Part shown: one piece after another, positions 55,098 to 62,340 of the stretch
How positions within the stretch are numbered: the stretch's first letter is position 1
How the letters are laid out: each line of letters starts with the position of its first letter
DNA from: Algibacter marinivivus
GTDB lineage: Bacteria > Bacteroidota > Bacteroidia > Flavobacteriales > Flavobacteriaceae
Direction: 5' to 3'
DNA: 64,000 nucleotides
NCBI RefSeq assembly: GCF_003143755.1
Contig: NZ_QFRI01000002.1
Location: 481,953-545,952, forward strand
Made by a program: the position numbers and the translations under genes
Notes under the pieces: model-generated
Databases searched by the model: none
Told to the model about the DNA's origin: nothing
What the model saw: only the letters and a program-made list of their open reading frames with translations

Positions 55098-56018
55098 ATG
55101 AGTACATTTTTAACAGGAAAAGCATTAGAAAATAAATTAACAGACATAATATGGAATGCTAAAAAATACGTAGTTATAATATCACCTTTCATTAAATTAG
55201 ATGATCATATAAAATCAGTTTTTGAAAAGGTTAAGAGCAAACATAAAATAAGTTTATTTATTGTATTTGGGAAAAATGAAGAGTATAAACACAAAAGTTT
55301 TAATGAACAAGATTTTAGTTTTATTAGAGAATTTAAGAATGTAGCTATTCTTTACAATAAAGATTTACACGCAAAGCATTACAGTAACGAGAGTGAAGGA
55401 CTTATAACATCTTTAAACCTATATGGTTATTCAATGGTCAATAATATAGAATACGGAGTATTATTTTCTAAATCTATACTAAACCCAATAGATAAGTTAT
55501 TTGAAGAGACTGAAGCTTTTACATACGAATTAGTGTTTAAACAAAGTGAGGTTGTATATCTAAAAAAACCTCAATATTCTAAAAAGTTATTTGGACTAAC
55601 AAGACAATATGAACAATCTTCAGTGATATTTGACATTTCAGAAGATTTCTTTCTAGGAAATAATTATGAATCAAAAAACTTAGGAGATTTTGATTTAGAA
55701 CTTGAAACATCTTTAGAAAAAAAATTTGACACTAAACCTCAAAGGCAGGATAAACAAGCAATATCGAATAAAAGTAAAAATTTACTAAAGAAACCTTTGG
55801 GCGGTAAAAAAGTAAACAATACTAATGGATATTGCATTCGTACTGGCATTGAAATACCATATAATCCAGAACAGCCAATGTGTTTCTCTGCTTGGAAAAC
55901 TTGGAACCAGTATGGAGACAAATACTATCCAGAAACTTATTGCCACAAAACAGGGAGAGAGTCTTTTGGAAAGACCTCTATGGCCAACCCTATTTTAAAC
56001 ATAAATGATATAAGATAA
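55098..56018 (+). CDS. Phospholipase D-like nuclease domain protein
   Basis: The 306-residue soluble protein opens MSTFLTGKALENKLTDIIWNAKKYVVIISPFIKLDDHI and has one HxK...(S/T)xN site, LHAKHYSNESEGLITSLNLYGYS. That is the PLD superfamily catalytic pattern, seen once, so it would act as a dimer. The last 60 residues (GYCIRTGIEIPY ... YCHKTGRESFG ... ANPIL) form a CxxTG/CHxTG domain that I recall on other stand-alone PLD-like proteins. It follows the nuclease-helicase gene by 65 bases on the same strand. Confidence 0.82.
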   Translation: MSTFLTGKALENKLTDIIWNAKKYVVIISPFIKLDDHIKSVFEKVKSKHKISLFIVFGKNEEYKHKSFNEQDFSFIREFKNVAILYNKDLHAKHYSNESEGLITSLNLYGYSMVNNIEYGVLFSKSILNPIDKLFEETEAFTYELVFKQSEVVYLKKPQYSKKLFGLTRQYEQSSVIFDISEDFFLGNNYESKNLGDFDLELETSLEKKFDTKPQRQDKQAISNKSKNLLKKPLGGKKVNNTNGYCIRTGIEIPYNPEQPMCFSAWKTWNQYGDKYYPETYCHKTGRESFGKTSMANPILNINDIR

Positions 56019-56180
56019 TTATAGATTTTGCAAAAAATAATTAAACAACTCGTATACTCCATAACACACCAAACAAACTAACAACAAAACAAAACCCAAA
56101 AGCATCCACTCTGCATAAAAGTTTGTATAATTGTCCCAATCTGACTTTTGACCTCTATTTTTCTTTTTAAATAGCCTCAT
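56019..56180 (-). CDS. Small single-span membrane protein (53 residues)
   Basis: On the minus strand, ATG at 56180 opens 53 residues: a basic head MRLFKKKNRGQKSDWDNYTN, then one strong span (about residues 26-45), then YELFNYFLQNL. Its stop abuts the PLD gene stop directly. It is convergent with that gene and too short for most gene finders. The basic head and single span are typical for a real small protein. Function is unknown. 56181-56374 is otherwise AT-rich without apparent features. Confidence 0.6.
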   Translation of the reverse strand: MRLFKKKNRGQKSDWDNYTNFYAEWMLLGFVLLLVCLVCYGVYELFNYFLQNL

Positions 56181-56374
56181 ATTCAGTTTATAAGATACGA
56201 ATTTAACAGATTAAATCATTGATTTATTACGACTTACACATATAATTTATTACTAATATTACAATGCACAATTAAAGAGTTCTTTTTATTAGTCTGTATT
56301 TCTCATGGTAAGGCTTTGATTTTTTTATTTCATTTTCACTAAAAATAGTATCTTCAACTTTCAATGCGTACCCT

Positions 56375-56659
56375 ATGACAAAAAGCAGCAAACCAACCTC
56401 TTGGATTCAAGTTTTAAAAGACCTTATAGACGCTTATTTTAAAAGCGCCAATAAAAAATCGAGAACATGGCACCAACATGTAGTACCTTACGAAGGTGGT
56501 TGGGCTGTACGACGTGAGGGCAACAAGCGTGTAACTTCTAAACACCGCAAACAGAGTACGGCTATAAATAAAGCAAAAACCATTGCTAAACGCCGTAATG
56601 CCGATGTGATTATCCATCGTGCAAGTGGTGGCATACGCGAGCGTATTAATTATGATTAA
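56375..56659 (+). CDS. DUF2188 domain protein
   Basis: The 94-residue protein carries a DUF2188-like segment: HQHVVPYEGGWAVRREGNKRVTSKHRKQSTAINKAKTIAKRRNADVIIHRASGGIRERI. The central HVVP...GWAV...A...A...VIIH pattern fits. It is a small, basic, probably cytosolic protein of unknown function. About 36 residues precede the domain and may be a helical tail. It stands alone before GCGTTA copy G. Confidence 0.85.
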   Translation: MTKSSKPTSWIQVLKDLIDAYFKSANKKSRTWHQHVVPYEGGWAVRREGNKRVTSKHRKQSTAINKAKTIAKRRNADVIIHRASGGIRERINYD

Positions 56660-56684
56660 ACTTTATAATGAAAACGTGCTTTCT

Positions 56685-56836
56685 GCGTTAAGGATTGCAG
56701 TGGCATCCTTTTTAAAAAGAGGGTAACTATAAATTTGTGTGGAACTAAGTTTTGGCAGATAGTTACGTCCTCCCGGACTCACTATGACGTTTTAAAAAGA
56801 TATAACGGAAAGCCTGACCCCTTTTCGGGGTAACGC
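56685..56836 (+). repeat. GCGTTA element, copy G (long type)
   Basis: The element reads GCGTTAAGGATTGCAGTGG, CATCCTTTTTAAAA, a variable middle, GTTTTAAAAAGATATAACGG, AAAGCCTGACCCC, TTTTCGGGGTAACGC. It is closest to copy C, including the complementary ATCCTTTTTAAAA and TTTTAAAAAGAT blocks. With copy F (opposite strand) it brackets the MazG-PLD cassette. Confidence 0.85.
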
Positions 56837-56853
56837 CCAAAATATTTTTAAAA

Positions 56854-56900
56854 AAATCCCGATTGATACTGAAACAAGTTCAGCACAAGAATCGGGATTT
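56854..56900. repeat. Nested hairpin AAATCCCGATT...AATCGGGATTT
   Basis: AAATCCCGATT and AATCGGGATTT are perfect 11-base arms. Inside is CTGAAACAAGTTCAG, a second palindrome also found at about 19245 and 45972. It could terminate transcription in either direction. Confidence 0.7.
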
Positions 56901-56913
56901 GTGATAATAATTA

Positions 56914-56989
56914 TTGTCAGGTTGAGCGCAGTCGAAACCTCTTAGGCTTTCTACTTTCCAAGACATTTCGACTGCGCTCAATGTGACAA
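56914..56989. repeat. GTTGAGCGCAGTCGAAA inverted repeat
   Basis: Arms of about 26 bases, TTGTCAGGTTGAGCGCAGTC... at 56914 and ...GACTGCGCTCAATGTGACAA to 56989, are nearly complementary, with three mismatches. This is a common bacterial extragenic repeat pattern. Confidence 0.75.
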
Positions 56990-57018
56990 GTCGTTTTTAT
57001 TTAAAGTTGAGTTTCACT

Positions 57019-57047
57019 AAAAAAAACGCCCACTAAAAAGTGAGCGC
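57019..57047 (-). terminator. Intrinsic terminator of the DUF4870 gene
   Basis: On the minus strand GCGCTCACT pairs with AGTGGGCGT around loop TTTT (one wobble and an end mismatch) and is followed by seven T. It lies about 65 bases past the stop of the minus-strand DUF4870 gene. Confidence 0.75.
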
Positions 57048-57113
57048 TTTGGTTTATCTCGTAAATCGATTAAGGAATTTGCCTTAAAAGATTCCCGTCT
57101 ACACGGGAATTCA

Positions 57114-57452
57114 CTAACTAATAAAATTAAGAGATAAAGGGTATGTTGGTGCTTCGCCTCGACTTGCTCGTATAGCATTTACTATAGGAAATACTACTGA
57201 TATAACGCCTAAAATAACAAAACCTAAAAGCCCTAAACCGAATAATAATATTAACGGAATACAGATGAGGCAATACACGATTAAACTTAACTGGAAGTTT
57301 ATAATGTTTTTTCCGTGGGTATCCATTTGATACACTTTTTCTTTTTGTGTAAGCCATAGCACTAGCGGTAATAATAAACTACCAAAACCAGTAACCAAAG
57401 TGATTAACTGACTTAAATGTGTGATGACTAATAATTGATTGTCCTTTCTCAT
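57114..57452 (-). CDS. DUF4870 family membrane protein
   Basis: The 112-residue protein has a short N-terminus, then about three membrane spans: LSQLITLVTGFGSLLLPLVLWL, FQLSLIVYCLICIPLILLFGL and LGFVILGVISVVFPIVNAI. Between them is the conserved MDTHGKNIINFQ, which matches DUF4870 (Tic20-like fold). The gene has its own terminator and lies downstream of an inverted repeat (57475-57495). Function is unknown. Confidence 0.88.
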   Translation of the reverse strand: MRKDNQLLVITHLSQLITLVTGFGSLLLPLVLWLTQKEKVYQMDTHGKNIINFQLSLIVYCLICIPLILLFGLGLLGFVILGVISVVFPIVNAIRASRGEAPTYPLSLNFIS

Positions 57453-57474
57453 GATGATTGATTTATTGATTGAT

Positions 57475-57495
57475 ACTTATATGACGCATATAAGT
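57475..57495. promoter_or_regulatory. Inverted repeat ACTTATATG-ACG-CATATAAGT
   Basis: A perfect 9-base inverted repeat with a 3-base centre lies 22 bases upstream of the DUF4870 start codon and 30 bases after the end of the cyclase gene. Position suggests an operator for the DUF4870 gene. It lacks the T run of a terminator. Confidence 0.4.
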
Positions 57496-57525
57496 TTGAA
57501 ATGTTACACCTTGAGCGGGGAAATA

Positions 57526-59565
57526 TTAATTTTGGATGCCGTGATCTTTTAGGATTTTCTGGTAATCTGGATTGTCTTTTAAGTACTTGAAGAATGATTT
57601 ACTTTCTCTGCGAAAAGTTCTGGTTTGCTTATTCCGTATAGTATCTAAATGAAATAAAACACTATCGGTTTCTTTTAAGGCTGAAAAAACGACGGCGAGT
57701 TGATGGCTTTTTTCTGTGTGGTACGCATTTTTTCTGATGGAATCTAGTATTCTGTATCCTGAAAGCGTGTCGCCTACTTTTACATAACAATAGCCCAAGA
57801 AGCGATTGAAAACATTTTTTGTTTTTACAATATCTTCTAAATGCGGGATGGCTTTATCAAACTTATCTTGATCTAAATACAAATTAAAATACGCACGATC
57901 TACAACCAATTGATTACTATTACCGTGTAATTCTTGAATTTTATTGAGTAGTGTTTCTGCTCTTTCATACTCGTAATTCATCATTAACGCTCTAAAATAA
58001 CTGTTGGCTGTTGGAAAGGATAAAGGATCTAATCTATAAGCAATTTCTGCTTGCTCTAACTGTTTTTTAGTTTGATTGGTATACATAAAAAATGTAGAGT
58101 ACTGATGTCTTGCTGTTAAATCGTTGGGAGAAAGTGCTATGGCTTTTTTAAAGGCAGCATCGGCAGCTTCTTGATTGCCTTGAAAATTATTAATAAGTCC
58201 TCTTACGGAGTAGATTCTTGATATTTTATCATTAATTGCTTCTGCTTTTTCCAAATAGCTTGCTGATAATTCTGAGGCTTCTTTAACGCTTCTATCAGAA
58301 TAATAGGTTTCTAAATAAATAGAGTTGGCTATTTCTGCGTAGGCTTCTGCATAATCAGGGTCTAATGCAATAGCTTCTTTATAAAACACAATGCTTTTTG
58401 CTAAACTTTCTTTATTGCGCTTATCGGCTTCATTTCTACCTTCTAAAAACAACTTATAGGCTTCAATATTTTTTGTTGGCACAATGGCTAATCCTTGTTG
58501 CTCTTCAAAAGACAAATTAAGTTCTAGGGCATCAACAATTTCTTCCGAAACCTCGGTTTGTAAACTGAAAATATTAGTTAAGGTTTTATCATAGTTTTCG
58601 GCCCACAAATGCTCGTCTGTAGCAGCATCAATTAATTGTGCCGTAATCCGAATATCATCTCCATACTTACGAATGCTGCCTTCTAATATATACGAAACCC
58701 CCAATTCTTCTGCTATCTCTGGAATGGTTTTTTCGGTGTTTTTGTATTGCATTACCGAAGTTCTAGAAATAACGCGTAACTCTTTTAATTTTGATAATTG
58801 TGTTAGAATATCTTCTGTGACGCCATCTCTAAAAAATTCAGCATCATCATCTGCACTTAAATTATCAAAAGGTAAAACTGCTATAGAGAGGTCGTTAGAA
58901 ATCTCAGTCTTTTTTGCGAAGTTTTGGTATGCTAATAACGCAGATAATAAAACTACAAATGCGATTATTGCTAAAACTAAAGCTTTCTTTTTAGAAATAT
59001 TTTTTTCACTATTATTGGGTAACGCTTTTAATTTACCTTTAACTTCTTCTGGTTTAGGAACCACTAACCCATCATTTGAAATAGCAAATAATGGCATAGC
59101 ATCTTCAACATTTTTTAACTCATAAGCGTCTAAAAAGGTTGTTTTTATATGTTTATGGCTTCTAATTTGATCGTGAACTTTATCTGAAATTAAAATGCTT
59201 CCAGAGACCGCACAAGATTCTATTCTTGAAGCCACATTTACGGCGTCTCCAATAATATCATCTTTAGAATGAATAATATCTCCCACATGAATCCCAATCC
59301 GAACAGGAACTTTAGGGTCTTCAAGAAATGCTTTTTGTAATTCTATGGCGCAATCTACCGCCTCTACGGTACTTTTAAAAGTGCTTAGTGTACCATCGCC
59401 AAAATATTGAATGATTTTACCATTGTATGCCTCGGTAGTCATTTCGAACGTATTTCTATGACGCTCGCGCATTTGTACAGCCTCCTTTTCATTGCTCTGC
59501 ATTAAAGAGGTGTAGCCCTCAATATCAGTAAACATTATGGCTGCTAGTTGGCGGTTGGTTGACAT
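57526..59565 (-). CDS. Class III nucleotide cyclase with membrane span and C-terminal TPR domain
   Basis: From the ATG at 59565 (MSTNRQLAAIMFTDIEGYTSLMQ) the protein is 679 residues. The cyclase domain (about 1-150) has both metal aspartates, Asp14 in FTDIEGYT and Asp57 in YFGDGTLS, and the transition-state Asn110/Arg114 in NVASR. The usual purine-selecting Lys is replaced by Gln53 (KIIQYFGDG), so ATP versus GTP use is open. A membrane span lies at about 195-213, then a TolB/FlgO-like domain (SIAVLPFDNLSADDDAEFF) and TPRs. The cyclase is cytosolic and the TPR part probably periplasmic. It is divergent from a cNMP-binding activator gene. Confidence 0.88.
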   Translation of the reverse strand: MSTNRQLAAIMFTDIEGYTSLMQSNEKEAVQMRERHRNTFEMTTEAYNGKIIQYFGDGTLSTFKSTVEAVDCAIELQKAFLEDPKVPVRIGIHVGDIIHSKDDIIGDAVNVASRIESCAVSGSILISDKVHDQIRSHKHIKTTFLDAYELKNVEDAMPLFAISNDGLVVPKPEEVKGKLKALPNNSEKNISKKKALVLAIIAFVVLLSALLAYQNFAKKTEISNDLSIAVLPFDNLSADDDAEFFRDGVTEDILTQLSKLKELRVISRTSVMQYKNTEKTIPEIAEELGVSYILEGSIRKYGDDIRITAQLIDAATDEHLWAENYDKTLTNIFSLQTEVSEEIVDALELNLSFEEQQGLAIVPTKNIEAYKLFLEGRNEADKRNKESLAKSIVFYKEAIALDPDYAEAYAEIANSIYLETYYSDRSVKEASELSASYLEKAEAINDKISRIYSVRGLINNFQGNQEAADAAFKKAIALSPNDLTARHQYSTFFMYTNQTKKQLEQAEIAYRLDPLSFPTANSYFRALMMNYEYERAETLLNKIQELHGNSNQLVVDRAYFNLYLDQDKFDKAIPHLEDIVKTKNVFNRFLGYCYVKVGDTLSGYRILDSIRKNAYHTEKSHQLAVVFSALKETDSVLFHLDTIRNKQTRTFRRESKSFFKYLKDNPDYQKILKDHGIQN

Positions 59566-59687
59566 TTTGATAATAGCATTAGGTGCCACTAAATTAATTA
59601 AATATCTTTAATAGATAAATTTAAAAATTATTCTACTCAAAATAATTAATATCTTTAGCTTTAAATAACCAACTTATTATTGACGTA

Positions 59688-61520
59688 GTGACCGAAAATA
59701 GTATTCAATTTTTATCTGAAATTCCTTTTTTTTCTGAAGTTTCCAGAGCGTCACTTCAACATTTATCTGAGAACATTACAGAAGAAACCTTTATTAAAAA
59801 CGAAGTGATTTTTGAAAAGAATACCATTGGCAATTCTATGTATGCTGTTTTGGAAGGTTCAGTAAAAGTTCATGATAAAAAACATATTTATGACACTTTA
59901 ACTGAAGGGGATTGTTTTGGTGAATATGCGCTAATTGATAACGAAACACGCTCCGCAACGGTTACTGCCATTGAAAAAACCAAAGTTTTAAAAATAGAAC
60001 GCGACCATTTTCTTGACTTGCTTCAAGATGATAGCGGTTTTGCTCAAGGGATTTTATCGGTGATGATAAAACGGCATCGTGATCTTGATACCATTCAGGA
60101 ACGATTAGCATCTTCAAAAATTGAAATTGAAAATGCTAATGGGAAATTAAGCGGTCTTATTAATGGTGCTATGGACGCTATTATTATGTTTGGTAGCGAT
60201 TTTAAAATTATTCTTACCAATCCTTCTGCCAATAAGTTATTAGAAAATGATGATGTGTTACAACGTAACGTTTTATTCTTTTTTGATGACGAAAGTGCTG
60301 ATATTATTGAAGGTATTGTAAAATCTAAGGATAACAATAAAGCCGTTAATACATACCTTCCAGATGTTGTTAAAGTGATAGGTTCTGGAGATACTGAAAC
60401 TTTAAACGAAGGCACAATTAGCAAATATGGTTCTGATACTAACCCATTTTACACCCTTATTTTAAGAAATATTGAAGAGCGATTAATTGCTGAGGATAAA
60501 ATAAGTTTACTCACAAAACAAACGCAATATTTAGAAGAAGAAATTCAAGAGCTTACCAGCAGTTATGGCATAATAGCTGAAAATAAAAAGATGAAAGAGG
60601 CTCTAAATCTTATTCATCAAGTTGCTAAAACGGATGCTACCGTTTTAATACATGGAGAAACTGGAACTGGAAAGGAGTTGGTTGCTCGTGCAATTCATAA
60701 AGAAAGCAATAGAAATGATAAACCTTTAATCAGGATTAACTGCGGCGCGATTCCTGCGAATCTTATTGAAAGTGAATTGTTTGGACATAAAAAAGGGGCT
60801 TTTACAGGTGCAACAGTAGATAGAAAAGGGCGTTTTTTATTAGCTGATAAAGGCACTATATTTTTAGATGAAATTGGAGAAATGCCTTTGGAGCTTCAGC
60901 CCAAGCTGCTTCGTGTAATTCAAGAAGGCGAGTTTGACCCTGTTGGAAGTTCTGAAACTATTAAAGTGGATGTTCGCATTATTGCCGCTTCTCACAGAAA
61001 TCTTTTTGAATTTTCTAAAGAAGGTAAATTCAGAGAAGATTTGTATTATCGATTGAACGTGTTCCCTATTAATGTGCCCGCTTTAAGAGAACGCGGAAAC
61101 GATATTTGTTTAATAGCAGAGGAAATGATTCAGCAGTTTTCTAAAAAATTAAATAAACAAATTGTGGCTTTATCAGATAACGACAAAGCTTTGTTAAGTA
61201 ACTACGAATGGCCAGGGAATGTTAGAGAGCTTCAAAATTTAATTGAACGTGCCGTTATTGTATCGCAAAACGGAACAATTAATTGGCAAGCTATTATTCC
61301 TAATAATACTGATATTACTGAAATTCAAGAAGAAGTATCTCAAGAAAAAATACTAACCTCAAAAGAGTTAGTGGCTTTGGAAAAAGAAAATATCCTGAAA
61401 GCATTAAGGCAAACCAAATGGAAAATATCTGGTGCTAATGGTGCCGCTTCTTTATTAGACTTACCTCCTACTACATTGGCCTCTAGAATTAAGGCGCTGA
61501 AAATAGAACGTCCGATTTAA
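59688..61520 (+). CDS. cNMP-binding, PAS-containing sigma-54-dependent activator
   Basis: The 610-residue protein starts at GTG 59688. Domains: cyclic-nucleotide-binding (about 10-130; [19 protein letters not shown], with Glu79 and Arg88 of the phosphate cassette), PAS (150-270), coiled coil (268-300), AAA+ (300-530) with [14 protein letters not shown] (the sigma-54 contact loop) and IFLDEIGEM, and a Fis-type helix-turn-helix (565-608, [26 protein letters not shown]). Having an intact cNMP site, PAS and GAFTGA in one chain suggests direct control of sigma-54 promoters by the nucleotide from the cyclase encoded divergently 122 bases away. A sigma-54-type promoter lies directly downstream. Confidence 0.92.
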   Translation: MTENSIQFLSEIPFFSEVSRASLQHLSENITEETFIKNEVIFEKNTIGNSMYAVLEGSVKVHDKKHIYDTLTEGDCFGEYALIDNETRSATVTAIEKTKVLKIERDHFLDLLQDDSGFAQGILSVMIKRHRDLDTIQERLASSKIEIENANGKLSGLINGAMDAIIMFGSDFKIILTNPSANKLLENDDVLQRNVLFFFDDESADIIEGIVKSKDNNKAVNTYLPDVVKVIGSGDTETLNEGTISKYGSDTNPFYTLILRNIEERLIAEDKISLLTKQTQYLEEEIQELTSSYGIIAENKKMKEALNLIHQVAKTDATVLIHGETGTGKELVARAIHKESNRNDKPLIRINCGAIPANLIESELFGHKKGAFTGATVDRKGRFLLADKGTIFLDEIGEMPLELQPKLLRVIQEGEFDPVGSSETIKVDVRIIAASHRNLFEFSKEGKFREDLYYRLNVFPINVPALRERGNDICLIAEEMIQQFSKKLNKQIVALSDNDKALLSNYEWPGNVRELQNLIERAVIVSQNGTINWQAIIPNNTDITEIQEEVSQEKILTSKELVALEKENILKALRQTKWKISGANGAASLLDLPPTTLASRIKALKIERPI

Positions 61521-61547
61521 AACTTACGACATTTCATAAATATAATC

Positions 61548-61577
61548 ACGATATTTCGTTAATATTCGAATTATCGT
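61548..61577. promoter_or_regulatory. Candidate upstream activator site (inverted repeat)
   Basis: ACGATATTTCG, an 8-base spacer, then CGAATTATCGT: 10 of 11 positions pair. It is centred about 100 bases upstream of the expected start of transcription from the GG-N10-GC promoter. That distance is typical for a sigma-54 activator site. It is AT-rich without a T run, so it is a poor terminator for the preceding gene. Confidence 0.5.
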
Positions 61578-61636
61578 AACACTTAATTGCGTCTAAAAAT
61601 CATGTAATTATTTGATTTTCAATTGATTAAAATGTT

Positions 61637-61652
61637 TGGCATGCCATTAGCA
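61637..61652 (+). promoter_or_regulatory. Sigma-54-type -24/-12 promoter of the OsmC gene
   Basis: TTGGCATGCCATTAGCA has GG (61638-61639), ten bases, and GC (61650-61651). This is the sigma-54 spacing. TTGGCA matches the -24 box well (YTGGCACG); TAGCA stands for the -12 TTGCA with one mismatch. Expected transcription start is near 61663, 37 bases before the OsmC ATG. Confidence 0.65.
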
Positions 61653-61699
61653 TAATACCAACCAAACAATAATGTTTAACAATTTAAAAATTAGAAAAA

Positions 61700-62254
61700 A
61701 TGATTACAACAGCAAATGTAAAAAACGGAGTAAACGTAGATCAATTAGTTGAAACTATCAACCACATTCAAGAGCAGCCAGAATTAGCAAAATTTGAATT
61801 CAGAGCTAAAAACAACTGGATTGATGGCGGACATTGTGTATCTAGTATCAAAAGTTTTTATGGTGCAGGACAAGAAGATTCTACTCGTGAAGAAACATTC
61901 ACAATGGAATGTAGCCACCCACAAGTATTATTAGGAGCTGATGAAGCTGCTACACCACCAGAGGTATTATTACACGCATTAAGCTCATGCTTAACTGGAG
62001 CTATGGTTTATCATGCAGCAGCTAACGGCGTTGATATTGAAGGTGCAGAATCTAGCATCCAAGGTAATGCTGATTTACACGGATTCTTAGGATTAGATCC
62101 TGAAGTACGTATGGGATTTGACGGTATCAAATTCAGATTAAATGTAAAATCTGATGCCACTGCAGAACAATTAGAAAACTTTGCTAAGTTCTCTCCTGTA
62201 TTTGACATGATTAGCAACCCTACTCCAATTTCAATTGAAATTGTAAAGCAGTAG
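61700..62254 (+). CDS. OsmC family protein (second copy)
   Basis: The 184-residue protein has the OsmC core: EVLLHALSSCLTGAMVYHAAANGVDIE with the conserved Cys, and a C-terminal domain KFSPVFDMISNPTPISIEIV. It lacks the second conserved Cys of Ohr/OsmC (position held by SPVFD), so a peroxidase role with a Cys pair is doubtful. It is the first gene after the sigma-54 activator and has a sigma-54 promoter. A strong terminator separates it from nifJ. Confidence 0.88.
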   Translation: MITTANVKNGVNVDQLVETINHIQEQPELAKFEFRAKNNWIDGGHCVSSIKSFYGAGQEDSTREETFTMECSHPQVLLGADEAATPPEVLLHALSSCLTGAMVYHAAANGVDIEGAESSIQGNADLHGFLGLDPEVRMGFDGIKFRLNVKSDATAEQLENFAKFSPVFDMISNPTPISIEIVKQ

Positions 62255-62265
62255 TAAGCACCTTT

Positions 62266-62306
62266 AAAAAATGGCTACTCGAAAACTATTAGGAGTAGCC
62301 ATTTTT
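62266..62306 (+). terminator. Intrinsic terminator after the OsmC gene
   Basis: AAAAATGGCTACTC and GAGTAGCCATTTTT form a perfect stem around a 12-base loop, followed by T. It is a textbook intrinsic terminator and separates the OsmC gene from nifJ. Confidence 0.92.
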
Positions 62307-62340
62307 TATTTCAAAACTTCATTTCACACACCACTACAAA

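Larger units (their letters stand above)
56660..57113. other. Repeat-rich intergenic stretch
   Basis: About 450 bases after the DUF2188 gene hold GCGTTA copy G, a nested hairpin, the GTTGAGCGCAGTCGAAA inverted repeat, a terminator for the minus-strand DUF4870 gene, and a TTCCCGTCTACACGGGAA palindrome at about 57092-57109. The density of unrelated extragenic repeats is higher here than elsewhere in the window. No coding frame seen. Confidence 0.75.

Noticed and set aside
55801-55990. Damaged zinc ribbon at the C-terminus of the PLD protein (CIRTG and CHKTG lacking the second Cys)
   Set aside because: I recall the CxxTG/CHxTG form as the normal state in this PLD group, so the missing cysteines are probably not a lesion.
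58673-59125. 150-residue frame antisense to the cyclase
   Set aside because: It lies wholly inside a well-supported gene, has low-complexity composition and no start context.
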